Source of the DNA: Lachnoclostridium sp. UBA1175
Lineage (GTDB): Bacteria > Bacillota > Clostridia > Lachnospirales > Lachnospiraceae
NCBI GenBank assembly: GCA_002311665.1
Contig: DBYX01000008.1
Coordinates: 23,780-87,779, forward strand
DNA length: 64,000 nucleotides
Direction: 5' to 3'
The first letter of the stretch is position 1; every line of letters begins with the position of its first letter. The notes under the pieces are model-generated. The model was given only the letters and a program-made list of their open reading frames with translations, was not told the DNA's origin and searched no databases. Made by a program: the position numbers and the translations under genes. This document shows, piece by piece, positions 41,908 through 50,501 of this stretch.

Positions 41908-44692
41908 CTACGTATTCCTCTCTGATTTTTATTCTAAGTGACTTTGCATGGCTCTCACCGATACTGTCACCTGATACAATAATGCTTATTCCGATAATAT
42001 CACATTCTGTATTCAACGGCACTCTGTGAGTAGAATTGGCGCGAGGAGTACCGCCGTCTTTTTTGATTCGATATATCAATAAAAGAGGGATATCCTCAAG
42101 ATTATAGTTTGCACGTTCTGCTATAACATCTTTTTTTTTCTTTATGACCGCTTTTATCGCTTCTTTCTGTTCCGGGGTCATCAATGAAATATTCGCATCA
42201 CTTAACGCATCCACACCAGAACGTAACGAACCGATATCTACATAGTCCTTTTCCTTTTTTCTGGTACGCTCAATAACGCCCGCCGTGATTCCTTCCGTAA
42301 TAACCCATGGATTTTCATTGTTGTCTCCGTCAACAACTGCAACATTCCAATTCACAAATCTTCCTTCTTTGTTCATTGCCTCTATCCACTGAGAAAAATA
42401 AGGCAAGTTAGTATACAGAGAAGAATGCTTGGAAACAATAAACCTGCTTAAAAATCTGTCCCTTATCTCTGCATAAGGTATTTCATCCCATATCCATGCT
42501 TTTGCGGTGTCCGAACGTCTCGGCCGTTTCTTTTTTGCCAAATCTGCTACGTATCCCACAGTTGTACACAAGTTCGATCTGATTTGTGCCCCATCTTCAA
42601 AATCGGTGGTTTCATAGCTGTCTCCGCAAAAATCAAAGTCGTCATACTCAGCCATCTGACCTTTACGTTTTGATGTTATTCTGAACTTAGCAATCTCGGG
42701 AATATTACGGATTCTCGGTCCGAATTTCGAGGGAGAAACTCCTTGTTTCATAAATCTCTCTACTTCTCGCTTGAGATCCATGTCAACCTTTGTCAAAGCT
42801 TCAAACTTTTCCGTTACGGAATCCGTCATCCATATCCTTTGTAACAACTCATAACCTTTTCGATATCCAAACCATCTGGCCATTTGCATAAGCGTATCCG
42901 CAAGGTTCGAGTTGCGAGAGAAATAAGTACATACAAGACCGTCAATCGTCAATCCTCGCGACAACGTATTTCCACCTATAACTATAAATACCGGCGCCTT
43001 GCTCATTGCCTTCAATTGCTCATCGGTTGGATAAACAATTCTCAAATATGTCCCTTCTTCCGCTTCTTTATTTGCGCGACAATTGTCCACGCACAAATGA
43101 ATGCCTTCACCATACTCCAGGTTTTTATCATCTCCGAGTGCAATATTCCTTACATCCCCAAGTAATTCTATGATTTCACACTTCAGTTCAATAAACGCAG
43201 GATAGTCCTCAACCACCTCTCCAATGAAACCATATTCGGGATTAGCCGTTACTAAATCTTCCTTTGTTACACTCTTAATTTCCGCATCGTATATGTTTTC
43301 ACACGTTAGCAAAACCTCGCTGGTTTTCGACAACCAGTTCTGAATTCTTTCATAAACAACAAAATGATATTTCTGTATTGCTGCCGTATGAATCAACATA
43401 CTGATCGGCTTTTTCCAAGCTCGCTTTCTCAATAAAGCAACTGAACACAAGAACCAGGCTATAGATTCCTTAAAGCTCCCCGGCAGATCGAGTATTTGCT
43501 CTTTATGCAGTTTCATCAACTGCTTTTCATCTTCAGATGATATTCTTCTGGTTATAGGAAATCCGGGACAATCTTCTTCATCATTGCCAAAAATAACCTT
43601 CGCTCCGAAATACTCATGTGCCTCCGGTAATGTACAGATAAAATCCTTAGGATACAGAGATTCTCCCGGCACCTCATTTAACACATTAGCATATGGAGTT
43701 GCCGTGTAACTGATATAGTTCATTGATTGAAACTTCGCTTTGCCGGGAGGCGTTGATCCATCTGACATCTTCCCATTAACCAGATTGACAATCATTCTAT
43801 TTATTGCACATCGTTCCTGTTCTTCATCAGGAGTAATTTCGGCGGTATTAATACTTGCCTGATCCGCCTCATCATCAATAACAACTATACGCAATTTACT
43901 TGTTCTCTTTGGATCACTGTATAACCAGTCGATTAACCGTTCAAGACGTGTCCTGTTCTTAAGGCATACCGTAAGATATCTGTTCGCGTAGTTTTTGCTC
44001 CCAGACAATGTATTTAATTTCATTTCATCTGCTAAAAACCCCTTATCATCAGCGGTAAAATCAAGGACTTTCCAAAGAACGCCTCCTTCGCTGTTTCGAA
44101 GGTCTTTTTTGAACCTATCACGAGTCTGTTTTCTTAAGTTATCAATTGTGCCTGAAAGAATAATAAAAAAGTTCCAGTCATAATCAGCCGCCATACTGAT
44201 TAATCCTTCCATGTTCGCCGTTTTGCCCGATTGGACACTACCGGTAACAAGACCCTTAACCTCACCGTAATTTCGAGTATCTTCCAGTAAATGATTGAGT
44301 ATCCAATGACAACTCTTCTGTAAATTTGCTATTGATTCGGAACTCATCTTGTTTCTCAAATATGTCTTGTAATTCTCCCAAGATGACTCACGTCCGCAAG
44401 GAATGGGATGATGGTTTGAGAGCACTCCGTTATCAACAGCAATTACTTCTTCACCTTCAACTACGCTTACAATAACCACTATACTTTTGTAGTACTCAAC
44501 AAAATCGAGCCACACTGCTCTGTTCATATTCAGCGGCCAAGATTCCTCATCAATCAAAAACCGCAATGCACTATCAAAATCCGAAGGTTCTACACATAAT
44601 CCTTCGATTTCATCCCAGGTCTTGTTTTTATTCAGCATTGACGCTATCCATTCTTTACACGGCTGAAATGCTTTGCTTTCATAATCTACCAT
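41900..44692 (-). CDS. Z1-domain superfamily II helicase-like ATPase
   Basis: A 930-residue protein with a helicase-like core containing the Z1 domain. Seen: Walker A GSVQSGKT (151-158), Walker B VVIDDEADQASINT, motif III-like SYTATPYAN, and the Z1 signature FIVIGGNTLSRGLTIDGL followed by MQMARWFGYRKGY, where the Arg residues are expected to contact ATP. Z1 proteins occur next to MutL/MORC ATPases in restriction-like and antiviral clusters and probably move on or remodel DNA. Its start is one base after the Vsr gene stop, and its end overlaps the MutL-like gene. Confidence 0.85.
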   Translation of the reverse strand: MVDYESKAFQPCKEWIASMLNKNKTWDEIEGLCVEPSDFDSALRFLIDEESWPLNMNRAVWLDFVEYYKSIVVIVSVVEGEEVIAVDNGVLSNHHPIPCGRESSWENYKTYLRNKMSSESIANLQKSCHWILNHLLEDTRNYGEVKGLVTGSVQSGKTANMEGLISMAADYDWNFFIILSGTIDNLRKQTRDRFKKDLRNSEGGVLWKVLDFTADDKGFLADEMKLNTLSGSKNYANRYLTVCLKNRTRLERLIDWLYSDPKRTSKLRIVVIDDEADQASINTAEITPDEEQERCAINRMIVNLVNGKMSDGSTPPGKAKFQSMNYISYTATPYANVLNEVPGESLYPKDFICTLPEAHEYFGAKVIFGNDEEDCPGFPITRRISSEDEKQLMKLHKEQILDLPGSFKESIAWFLCSVALLRKRAWKKPISMLIHTAAIQKYHFVVYERIQNWLSKTSEVLLTCENIYDAEIKSVTKEDLVTANPEYGFIGEVVEDYPAFIELKCEIIELLGDVRNIALGDDKNLEYGEGIHLCVDNCRANKEAEEGTYLRIVYPTDEQLKAMSKAPVFIVIGGNTLSRGLTIDGLVCTYFSRNSNLADTLMQMARWFGYRKGYELLQRIWMTDSVTEKFEALTKVDMDLKREVERFMKQGVSPSKFGPRIRNIPEIAKFRITSKRKGQMAEYDDFDFCGDSYETTDFEDGAQIRSNLCTTVGYVADLAKKKRPRRSDTAKAWIWDEIPYAEIRDRFLSRFIVSKHSSLYTNLPYFSQWIEAMNKEGRFVNWNVAVVDGDNNENPWVITEGITAGVIERTRKKEKDYVDIGSLRSGVDALSDANISLMTPEQKEAIKAVIKKKKDVIAERANYNLEDIPLLLIYRIKKDGGTPRANSTHRVPLNTECDIIGISIIVSGDSIGESHAKSLRIKIREEYVDA

Positions 44693-44693
44693 C

Positions 44694-45107
44694 TCATCTC
44701 TCCTTCAATGCTTTTTCGATGATATCTGCACACTCCGAACAATGTTTCTTGATATCGTTACCCCAAAAACGAATAACCTTCCAGCCATTCGCTTCCAATT
44801 GTTCGTTTACTTCCGAATCTCTCTGCATGTTTCGTTCAATTTTGGGAATCCAAAAATCACGATTTGATTTAATATCGTTTTTTTGTTCTTCCCAATTATA
44901 TCCGTGCCAGAATTCACTGTCACAAAATACTGCTACCTTTTTTCCGAGAAAAGCAATATCAGGGTGTCCGAACACTTTATTGGTGTTTTTCTGATATCTT
45001 ATTCCTCGATTCCACAATTCTTTTCGCAGCATAAGTTCTATCTGTGAATTCTTATTGTGAACGGCTTTCATATTTTTCTTTCTTTGTTCGGGTGTATGAT
45101 TATCCAT
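44694..45107 (-). CDS. vsr: Vsr-type endonuclease
   Basis: A 137-residue protein, the usual size. Motifs of the Vsr family: PEQRKKNMKAVHNKNSQIE, LRKELWNRGIRY, GHPDIAFLGKKVAVFCDSEFWHGYNW with the active-site Asp in PDI, and WKVIRFWGNDI. Classical Vsr nicks DNA at T:G mismatches that come from 5-methylcytosine deamination; in MORC/MutL restriction clusters Vsr-type domains are also proposed as restriction nucleases. The ATG at 45107 fits the family start; the frame is open for another 34 codons upstream but without homology. No strong ribosome binding site is visible. It is the first gene of the island operon. Confidence 0.88.
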   Translation of the reverse strand: MDNHTPEQRKKNMKAVHNKNSQIELMLRKELWNRGIRYQKNTNKVFGHPDIAFLGKKVAVFCDSEFWHGYNWEEQKNDIKSNRDFWIPKIERNMQRDSEVNEQLEANGWKVIRFWGNDIKKHCSECADIIEKALKER

Positions 45108-45406
45108 ATTTTGTTTCGCTGCTCTTTCGAATCCATTCTCACATTGTGATAATAAATCATTTACAATATTCGAGCACCATCTTTTGCTCACTATTATTGC
45201 AAATAGCACGTATCAACTCAAAGTAGACTTTTCCGTTCTTGACAATCAAAAGAATAGCTTATCCGTTCGTCATTCTACACAAACACATTGGATTGAACCA
45301 TCAAAAGCAAAACCTTTTGGGTTATTGTACTATAGTCAATTATTTTACATCAATAAGCTATTGCCTTTTTCCTGTACATCAGCCGTCTTTCCTTCAACCC
45401 GCACCA
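45108..45406 (-). promoter_or_regulatory. Leader and candidate promoter of the defence operon
   Basis: This 299-base AT-rich stretch holds no gene I would defend. On the minus strand TTGATG (45348-45353) and TACAAT (45324-45329) with an 18-base spacer form the best promoter candidate, leaving a leader of about 210 bases before vsr. No terminator-like hairpin or controller gene (C protein) is evident in it. Confidence 0.4.
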
Positions 45407-46720
45407 CTACTTCTTCACTTCCACATACACGTACCCGCAATAATGGTCCGAAATGTATCCGTCATCGTAAATCAGGTAATAATTGCCGGTTTCTTTTGCG
45501 CAGTCAAATGCGAAATAAATGTTAGCTGACATTCCCGGCTCTATATGATCTACATCATAGATGTTGGTATATCCGTCGATTTTTTCATTTGTCAGAAAGC
45601 TTGCGGTATCGATATAATAGTTGTCCTTATACGCCCGCATGTTGTATCCCATCAATCTTGTTTCAAGCGCCGATGTTCCGGTGTTCGTTAGCTTAAACTT
45701 GAACACAAGATAATTGTCTTTTGTGTAGTTATCCGCGCGATGATGCTTCGCTCCCTTAAACTGGATCGTATAGTTGCCTTGATAGATGATCTCGTCTTCC
45801 TTGGTATAGGACAGATCCTTGTTCAGCGGGAACATCGGGGATACCTTAAATTCCTTTGTGCTGACCTCTTCCGATGTGACCGTCCAAACGCACTCGGATT
45901 TGAAGAAGAACTTCAACTCCTTCCATCCCTTGGGTACTTCGAAGTCCAAAGCGGTCAGCAGCTGAAACGAGTGGTCGAACGTGGTTATTGTTTCGCCTGT
46001 GACTCCGTCGACGTAGCTCAGTAAAAAGTTTTCAACCTCAGTTACCTGGATTCCGTCCGCATAGCAGGAAATCGAGCTCCGATTGAATACCAGCTCCTTC
46101 CCGGTGTTGTTATAAATGTCAAAGAATCCGATGATCACTTCGTGATCTGCCGGGACGGTTTCTTTACCAAAAGCCGTCGGAAGATACGACATTGACTTTA
46201 CATATTGCAGTCCCACGTACTCCTTGCCGACTCGTCCGATATCGCCGATCTTCAGATCCTTGAATGATGTCTTGTGCCCTACGATCGGATCCGGCGTCGG
46301 GGTCGGCGCAGGTGTGTTTGTGGGCGTCGGTGCCTTGGTCGGTTTCGGAGCGGAAGTACTTTTCGGAGTGTCGGTTTGCGTGCTTGTCTTGGTATCATCG
46401 GGTTTGTCGGAATCTTTTGATTCAATTCCGTTCATTATCACTGCGAACACTCCCACCAAGACAATGATAAGCACAATAACGCTTACCGACGACCTTTTGT
46501 TCGTCGGCGTGTTATTGTTGTATCTTGTCGCTCCCGTAATAGGGTTACCGCAGTTCGGACAGAAATACTGCCGCGCCTGCGGATTGTAAGGGATCATCGC
46601 ACCACAACTTTGGCACTGCTGCACCGGCTGCGACGAACTCATCCCCCTTACGTTTCCGCACCTGGGGCACTGACTGACACCGTCATTCAGCATACATCCG
46701 CATTTTGTGCATATTCTCAT
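45407..46720 (-). CDS. Zinc-ribbon membrane protein with extracellular Ig-like domains
   Basis: A 437-residue protein: two N-terminal zinc ribbons (CTKCGCML...CPRCGNV and CQSCGAMI...CPNCGNPI), one membrane segment (about 80-102), a Thr/Pro-rich linker, and an extracellular part that looks like one or two beta-sandwich domains of the DUF4352/DUF5067 type (ADHEVIIGFFDIYNNTGKE, NYLVFKFKLTNTGTS). The arrangement fits a cytosolic zinc-ribbon head with an outside binding domain; function unknown. The start at 46720 is chosen because the zinc ribbon begins there (GGCGGTG about six bases upstream). It follows a lipoprotein gene with a similar linker. Confidence 0.65.
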   Translation of the reverse strand: MRICTKCGCMLNDGVSQCPRCGNVRGMSSSQPVQQCQSCGAMIPYNPQARQYFCPNCGNPITGATRYNNNTPTNKRSSVSVIVLIIVLVGVFAVIMNGIESKDSDKPDDTKTSTQTDTPKSTSAPKPTKAPTPTNTPAPTPTPDPIVGHKTSFKDLKIGDIGRVGKEYVGLQYVKSMSYLPTAFGKETVPADHEVIIGFFDIYNNTGKELVFNRSSISCYADGIQVTEVENFLLSYVDGVTGETITTFDHSFQLLTALDFEVPKGWKELKFFFKSECVWTVTSEEVSTKEFKVSPMFPLNKDLSYTKEDEIIYQGNYTIQFKGAKHHRADNYTKDNYLVFKFKLTNTGTSALETRLMGYNMRAYKDNYYIDTASFLTNEKIDGYTNIYDVDHIEPGMSANIYFAFDCAKETGNYYLIYDDGYISDHYCGYVYVEVKK

Positions 46721-46843
46721 AACCGGCACCGCCTTCCTCATACTCCTCAACCATCTCCGGCCGAACGACTCACTACCCTCGTATGCAAATCGTTCGGCCG
46801 ATCCGGCGTTCACTCAGAACCTTAATATGCTTTTATAGTCCGC

Positions 46844-47890
46844 TCACGGCTTATACGTCAGCTTCTCCTCGAAGAGATGGTCTGCCATCCAGTCGTCGTC
46901 ATCGTAGATGTCCAGCGTGTATTCGATCTCCTCGACTGTCGTGATCCCATTTTCCTCAAGGTGTGTGTCGGAAAATGTTATTTCCGAATAGCCCTTCATC
47001 TTAGGCCCTACGCCCATGCTCCAGTAGGGATCGAGCATAAAGCCGTTCACACTGACGTCGTCCCAGTCGAACATCAGATTCTTGTCCGTCTTGTTCTCGA
47101 CGTAGCACTTTAAGGTGTAGCCCCAGAAATCGTCATTAACCGCGCTGAGGATGATGAAGGTATAGTCGCTGTTGTCGACGACTACCTGTTCCGTTGCCGT
47201 TGTCTTTCTCGCCGGATACTGCACGGTTTCCGCGCTCTTGCCGGTGGGATAGATAGCGTAGAAGTCATCCACGATCCGGTCATCCAGCAAGTTGTTGTCG
47301 TCATAGATCCTCAGATTCCACTTGATCTCGTCTACGACGGAAAATCCTGCCTCTTCGAATCTTGTGGACGAGAAAGATATATCGCTGGTGGCTTTCTTGC
47401 CCGCGTCCACGGATTTGGCCCAGAACGGGTCGATCAGATAACCGTTGACGCTTACGCTCTCCACCGCAAACATCAGCTTCTTGTCCGCGGTCTTGTTCTC
47501 GCAGAGAACCTTGACCGTGAAGCCCCAGAAGTTGTCCTCCTCGATGCTGACGATCTTGAAGGTGCAGTATTCATTGTCTACCAGAACTTCGTCCGCGAGC
47601 GTGTATTCCGTCTTCGCCGGTGCCTTCGTAGGCTCCTTGGTCGGCTCTGCGGGCGGGGCTTCCGTGGGATCGGCGTTCGGTCCCTCCGTCGGCTGCGTGT
47701 CCGGGTTTGTCGGCTTGGCTTCATCCGTCGGTGTCGGCTTCTTGTCGTCCGTATCTTCCGTGCTGGTGTTCTTCTTGCTGTCCGACTTTCTGTCGTCGTC
47801 ATCGTCGTCAGCGCCGCAACCGACCGCCATTGCCGCCAGCAGGCAGATCACGAGGATGAGGCTGAGTAGTCTTGCCACATTGTTCTTCAT
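46844..47890 (-). CDS. Lipoprotein with two tandem homologous domains
   Basis: A 348-residue lipoprotein: signal with lipobox AVGC (Cys at about 26), a poly-Asp and Pro/Thr/Glu-rich linker, and two related domains of about 130 residues, each with VDN-xY-F-I-S, DDFWGYTLKCYVENKT and SVNG-xxDPYW. No family name comes to mind with certainty; the fold looks like a telokin-type Ig sandwich. AAAGGAG lies nine bases before the ATG. It lies 34 bases after the WYL regulator gene, in the same operon. A second member of this family is cut by the right end of the window (63452). Confidence 0.65.
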   Translation of the reverse strand: MKNNVARLLSLILVICLLAAMAVGCGADDDDDDRKSDSKKNTSTEDTDDKKPTPTDEAKPTNPDTQPTEGPNADPTEAPPAEPTKEPTKAPAKTEYTLADEVLVDNEYCTFKIVSIEEDNFWGFTVKVLCENKTADKKLMFAVESVSVNGYLIDPFWAKSVDAGKKATSDISFSSTRFEEAGFSVVDEIKWNLRIYDDNNLLDDRIVDDFYAIYPTGKSAETVQYPARKTTATEQVVVDNSDYTFIILSAVNDDFWGYTLKCYVENKTDKNLMFDWDDVSVNGFMLDPYWSMGVGPKMKGYSEITFSDTHLEENGITTVEEIEYTLDIYDDDDWMADHLFEEKLTYKP

Positions 47891-47924
47891 TGGATTGATC
47901 TCCTTTCGCGTTCTCGCTTGTGTC

Positions 47925-48914
47925 TCACTTGTACATCGTTCCAACCTGTTTCAAAACTTCTCTGAATTCCTCCACCACCTCGGCCGGTCCGAGGATGCGC
48001 ACATTATCCCCTAATGCAAATATCCAGCCGAGAAACTGGGCGCTCATCGCCACTTCCGTAAATGTCTCCGACCAGCCGGGCTGCGCTGCCGGGTGGACGG
48101 GGATGTCGCGCCCGAAGCGGTCGAGCATCACGCCGACCAGATCGTTGCGGAAGGCGAGGCGGACCCGCTTGCTCTCGCCGCCGAACATGCTGAAGTTCAT
48201 CTTGGAGTACTGCGCGAGGTTGAACTCGCGGAAGCGGTCGCGGCCGACGCGCTTCTCGTCGAGCACCCGGATGTTCTTCATCTTGTCGACCCGAAAATGC
48301 TTGATGTAGCCGGCTTCCTCGTCGTAGGCGATCAGGTAGTAATTCTCGTCGTCCCACGAGAGTGCCCACGGGCTCACCTGGTACGGCTCCTCGCGGTGCG
48401 GCTCCATCCGCTTGTCGGTGTTCCACTGCATATACTCAAAGCGGATCTGCCGGTTCTCGGCGATCGCCCGGTGCACGTCGTCCACGTAGTAGTAGATGCT
48501 CTCGTTCATCGTCTTGACGCGGCCCTGCACGAAGACCTGGCGCCGCAGCTGCTCGGCCTCGTACCGGCTCGCCATGCTAGTGAGCTTCTTGATCAGCTCG
48601 TTGGACTTCTTCTCCGTGATGAATTTGGAGGACTGGATGGCGTCCACGAGCAGCTTCAGCTCCGCGATCTCGAACTTCTTGGCGCCTACGTGGTAGTAAT
48701 AGTTCCGGCCGACCTTCTCGCCGATGATCTCGATGCCGAGCACCTTGAGCGCCTCCAGGTCGTCGTAGAGGCTCTTTCGGTCCGCCGTGACGCCGTACGC
48801 CTCCAGCGCCTTCTGGATCTCGGGCATCGTGATCATATGCTCGTCGTCGGTTTTCTCTGTCATGATCTGACTCAGATAATATAATTTCAGCTTCTGGTTG
48901 GTACCTTTGGGCAT
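47925..48914 (-). CDS. WYL-domain transcriptional regulator
   Basis: A 329-residue regulator with an N-terminal winged helix-turn-helix (about 1-75, MPEIQKALEAYGVTADRKSLYDDLEAL), and a central WYL domain (about 140-225, QIRFEYMQW...YQVSPWALSWDDENYYLIAYDEEAGYIKHFRVDKM; cited only in part, key residues Trp-Ala-Leu and YYLIAY). C-terminal WCX-type extension follows. WYL proteins sense nucleic-acid-type or nucleotide ligands and often control stress or defence genes. It heads the operon with the two lipoprotein-type genes and lies 2.7 kb from the defence island, but no link between them is visible. Confidence 0.85.
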   Translation of the reverse strand: MPKGTNQKLKLYYLSQIMTEKTDDEHMITMPEIQKALEAYGVTADRKSLYDDLEALKVLGIEIIGEKVGRNYYYHVGAKKFEIAELKLLVDAIQSSKFITEKKSNELIKKLTSMASRYEAEQLRRQVFVQGRVKTMNESIYYYVDDVHRAIAENRQIRFEYMQWNTDKRMEPHREEPYQVSPWALSWDDENYYLIAYDEEAGYIKHFRVDKMKNIRVLDEKRVGRDRFREFNLAQYSKMNFSMFGGESKRVRLAFRNDLVGVMLDRFGRDIPVHPAAQPGWSETFTEVAMSAQFLGWIFALGDNVRILGPAEVVEEFREVLKQVGTMYK

Positions 48915-48989
48915 AACCTCATCCTCGCGTTCTTTCTCTGTCTCGATGTACTTCCGCCGCGCTCGCGCCGGCCCGCGGCTTGATGCTTT

Positions 48990-48998
48990 AGTATACCA
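48990..48998 (-). promoter_or_regulatory. Extended -10 promoter for the WYL operon
   Basis: On the minus strand TGGTATACT (48998 to 48990) is a TGn-extended -10 box followed by an untranslated leader of about 70 bases. A -35 hexamer is not evident, as is common for extended -10 promoters. Confidence 0.4.
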
Positions 48999-49132
48999 CA
49001 GTTCCGGTGCTCATTCCTACCGTTTGAAGGAAGATTATTGGACAGCGAGGCAAGATTTTCCGCGCGCGCGTTACGATGTCAAATATCCCGTCCGTATCGC
49101 GGAATTTTTTCGCCGCGTAACCGAATATTTAC

Positions 49133-49528
49133 TCAGAAATCGACGAGGAAAATGCTGATGTTGATCTGACGGAACGACCGCTTCTCCTCCAGGCGGACGA
49201 TCTTCGCGCTCAGACATTTGCCGGCGTCCATCAGCCGCGCGAAGACGATGTTGTCCTTCTCCGGGATGTAGCCGAGTTTCCGCTGCTCCCCGTCCAGCAC
49301 GAGGATCGCGTTCGCGTCAAACCGGTTGTCCGGCTCGCGGCGAAGCCACAGCACGTCGCCGACCTTCAGCGCGTCAAGGATCGTCTCGTCCTCGATGTAG
49401 CCCGTCCCCGCCACGTACGAGTCGAACAGCAGGATCTCGCGGCTGAGCGGCTTCAGCATGGCCGCCAGGTCGCCGCCGGTCGCCATTGCGAGCATATTTT
49501 TCTTATCGATCATCAATTCGTTAGCCAT
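49133..49528 (-). CDS. HIRAN-domain protein
   Basis: A 131-residue protein consisting almost only of a HIRAN domain: SYVAGTGYIED, LKVGDVLWLRREPDNRFDANAILVLDGEQRKLGYIP, with the REPDN-xDxxAI and LGYIP signatures. HIRAN domains bind single-stranded 3' DNA ends in larger helicases (HLTF); stand-alone bacterial copies are poorly known. It lies 39 bases after the J-domain gene in the same direction, last of a three-gene set. Confidence 0.8.
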   Translation of the reverse strand: MANELMIDKKNMLAMATGGDLAAMLKPLSREILLFDSYVAGTGYIEDETILDALKVGDVLWLRREPDNRFDANAILVLDGEQRKLGYIPEKDNIVFARLMDAGKCLSAKIVRLEEKRSFRQINISIFLVDF

Positions 49529-49567
49529 ATTTTCTGCGCCTCCCGCGCCTGTGCCGCGCCGCGGCCG

Positions 49568-50392
49568 TCACAGATTCATATTCCAGACGAGCTTCGCCTC
49601 GCCGCCGCTGAGCATTTCCTCGAGCGTCTTCTCGAGCATATGCAGGTACTGCTCGTAGTCGTCGTGCTCCTCCTGCAGCCGGGTGCGGTACGCCGCCTTC
49701 TGCTCCTCGTCGCGCAGCAGCTCGCCGTAGGTGTACGGCTCCGTCGTCAGGATGTCGTTAATCTGGCACTCCACGCGCTCGATCCGCCGCTCGAGGTCGT
49801 CGCAGTCAGGCAGGAACATCTCCTCGCCGAGCCTCGCCATCGCCCGGCGCACGAGGATCTCGAGGTCCTCGAGCTCGTCCACATCGCTCTGCTGATACGC
49901 GTGCACGACCTTCGCCCAGAGCTCCTGCAGCTCCTCGTCGGTCGCGGCGTGCCGGTTGATATCCGGGTGCATCACCTTGGCCAGTCTGCGGTAAATCTTT
50001 CTCGACCGGCTGGAGCGGTACTCGTCCACCGTCTCGGCCTCCTTCGCCGCATTGGTCTCCTTGATCAAATCCTGCAGCTGCACGTAGTAAAGCTTCATCT
50101 CCTCGTCGAGCTCGGCCTGCATCCGCCGCACATCCACCGCCAGCCCGCGGTTCATCCGCCGCCGGCAGTAGCTGATCGCCTTCTTCTTCCCGATGCACTC
50201 GATCTTCAGCTCAAAATTGGCGACGATCAGGTCGCCGAACTCCTGCGTGTACAGGATCATATACGTTTCGGACTCCTTGTAAAGCTGGTCCCGCCGCACC
50301 AGCAGATCCTCAAGTTCCTCGAGGAGGGCCCGGTTGCCGTCCCCGTTCATCATAGTGTCCATATCCGCAGTCATCATAACAGTCTCCTTCAT
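49568..50392 (-). CDS. J-domain-like (DnaJ-type) coiled-coil protein
   Basis: A 274-residue, strongly charged, mostly helical protein. Residues about 135-180 resemble a J-domain with the HPD motif: YRRLAKVMHPDINRHAATDEELQELW, the part that stimulates DnaK ATPase. Coiled coils surround it (1-130 and 200-265). It lacks the Gly/Phe and zinc-finger parts of DnaJ, so it is a specialised co-chaperone-like protein; client unknown. It sits between the Sel1-repeat and the HIRAN genes. Confidence 0.7.
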   Translation of the reverse strand: MKETVMMTADMDTMMNGDGNRALLEELEDLLVRRDQLYKESETYMILYTQEFGDLIVANFELKIECIGKKKAISYCRRRMNRGLAVDVRRMQAELDEEMKLYYVQLQDLIKETNAAKEAETVDEYRSSRSRKIYRRLAKVMHPDINRHAATDEELQELWAKVVHAYQQSDVDELEDLEILVRRAMARLGEEMFLPDCDDLERRIERVECQINDILTTEPYTYGELLRDEEQKAAYRTRLQEEHDDYEQYLHMLEKTLEEMLSGGEAKLVWNMNL

Positions 50393-50501
50393 AGTTGATC
50401 TCCTTGAATTCTCTCTCGCCGCGCGTCGCCGCGGCTCCTTCTCTCCGGCGTCGGCGTCTCCCTCCGCGGCGTCGCATCCTCCGCGGCCGGCGCCCCGCGC
50501 C

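Larger units (their letters stand above)
32700..45406 (-). other. AT-rich accessory island, probable anti-phage defence cluster
   Basis: From about 32.6 to 45.4 kb the sequence is visibly AT-rich while both flanks are GC-rich, and codon use changes accordingly (AAA, AAT, TTT preferred). All nine genes run on the minus strand, mostly overlapping by a few bases. Contents in transcription order: Vsr, Z1, MutL-like ATPase, unknown, DUF6339-like, PD-(D/E)XK, cytosine methyltransferase, GHKL/histidine kinase, receiver protein. I found no integrase, transposase, tRNA gene or clear flanking direct repeat, so how it was acquired is not visible. Confidence 0.75.

Noticed and set aside
32700..45107. Calling the cluster a canonical Mza system.
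   Set aside because: MutL, Z1, a DUF and a PD-(D/E)XK protein are there, but I see no AIPR gene, and Dcm, Vsr and the kinase-receiver pair are additional. I report it as Mza/MORC-like instead.
45108..45209. A 34-codon N-terminal extension of the Vsr protein.
   Set aside because: The added residues have no similarity to Vsr proteins and no ribosome binding site precedes them; the family start fits the ATG at 45107.
32597..45406. Annotating the AT-rich block as a prophage, ICE or transposon.
   Set aside because: No integrase, transposase, relaxase, phage structural gene, tRNA attachment site or flanking direct repeat could be found by eye.
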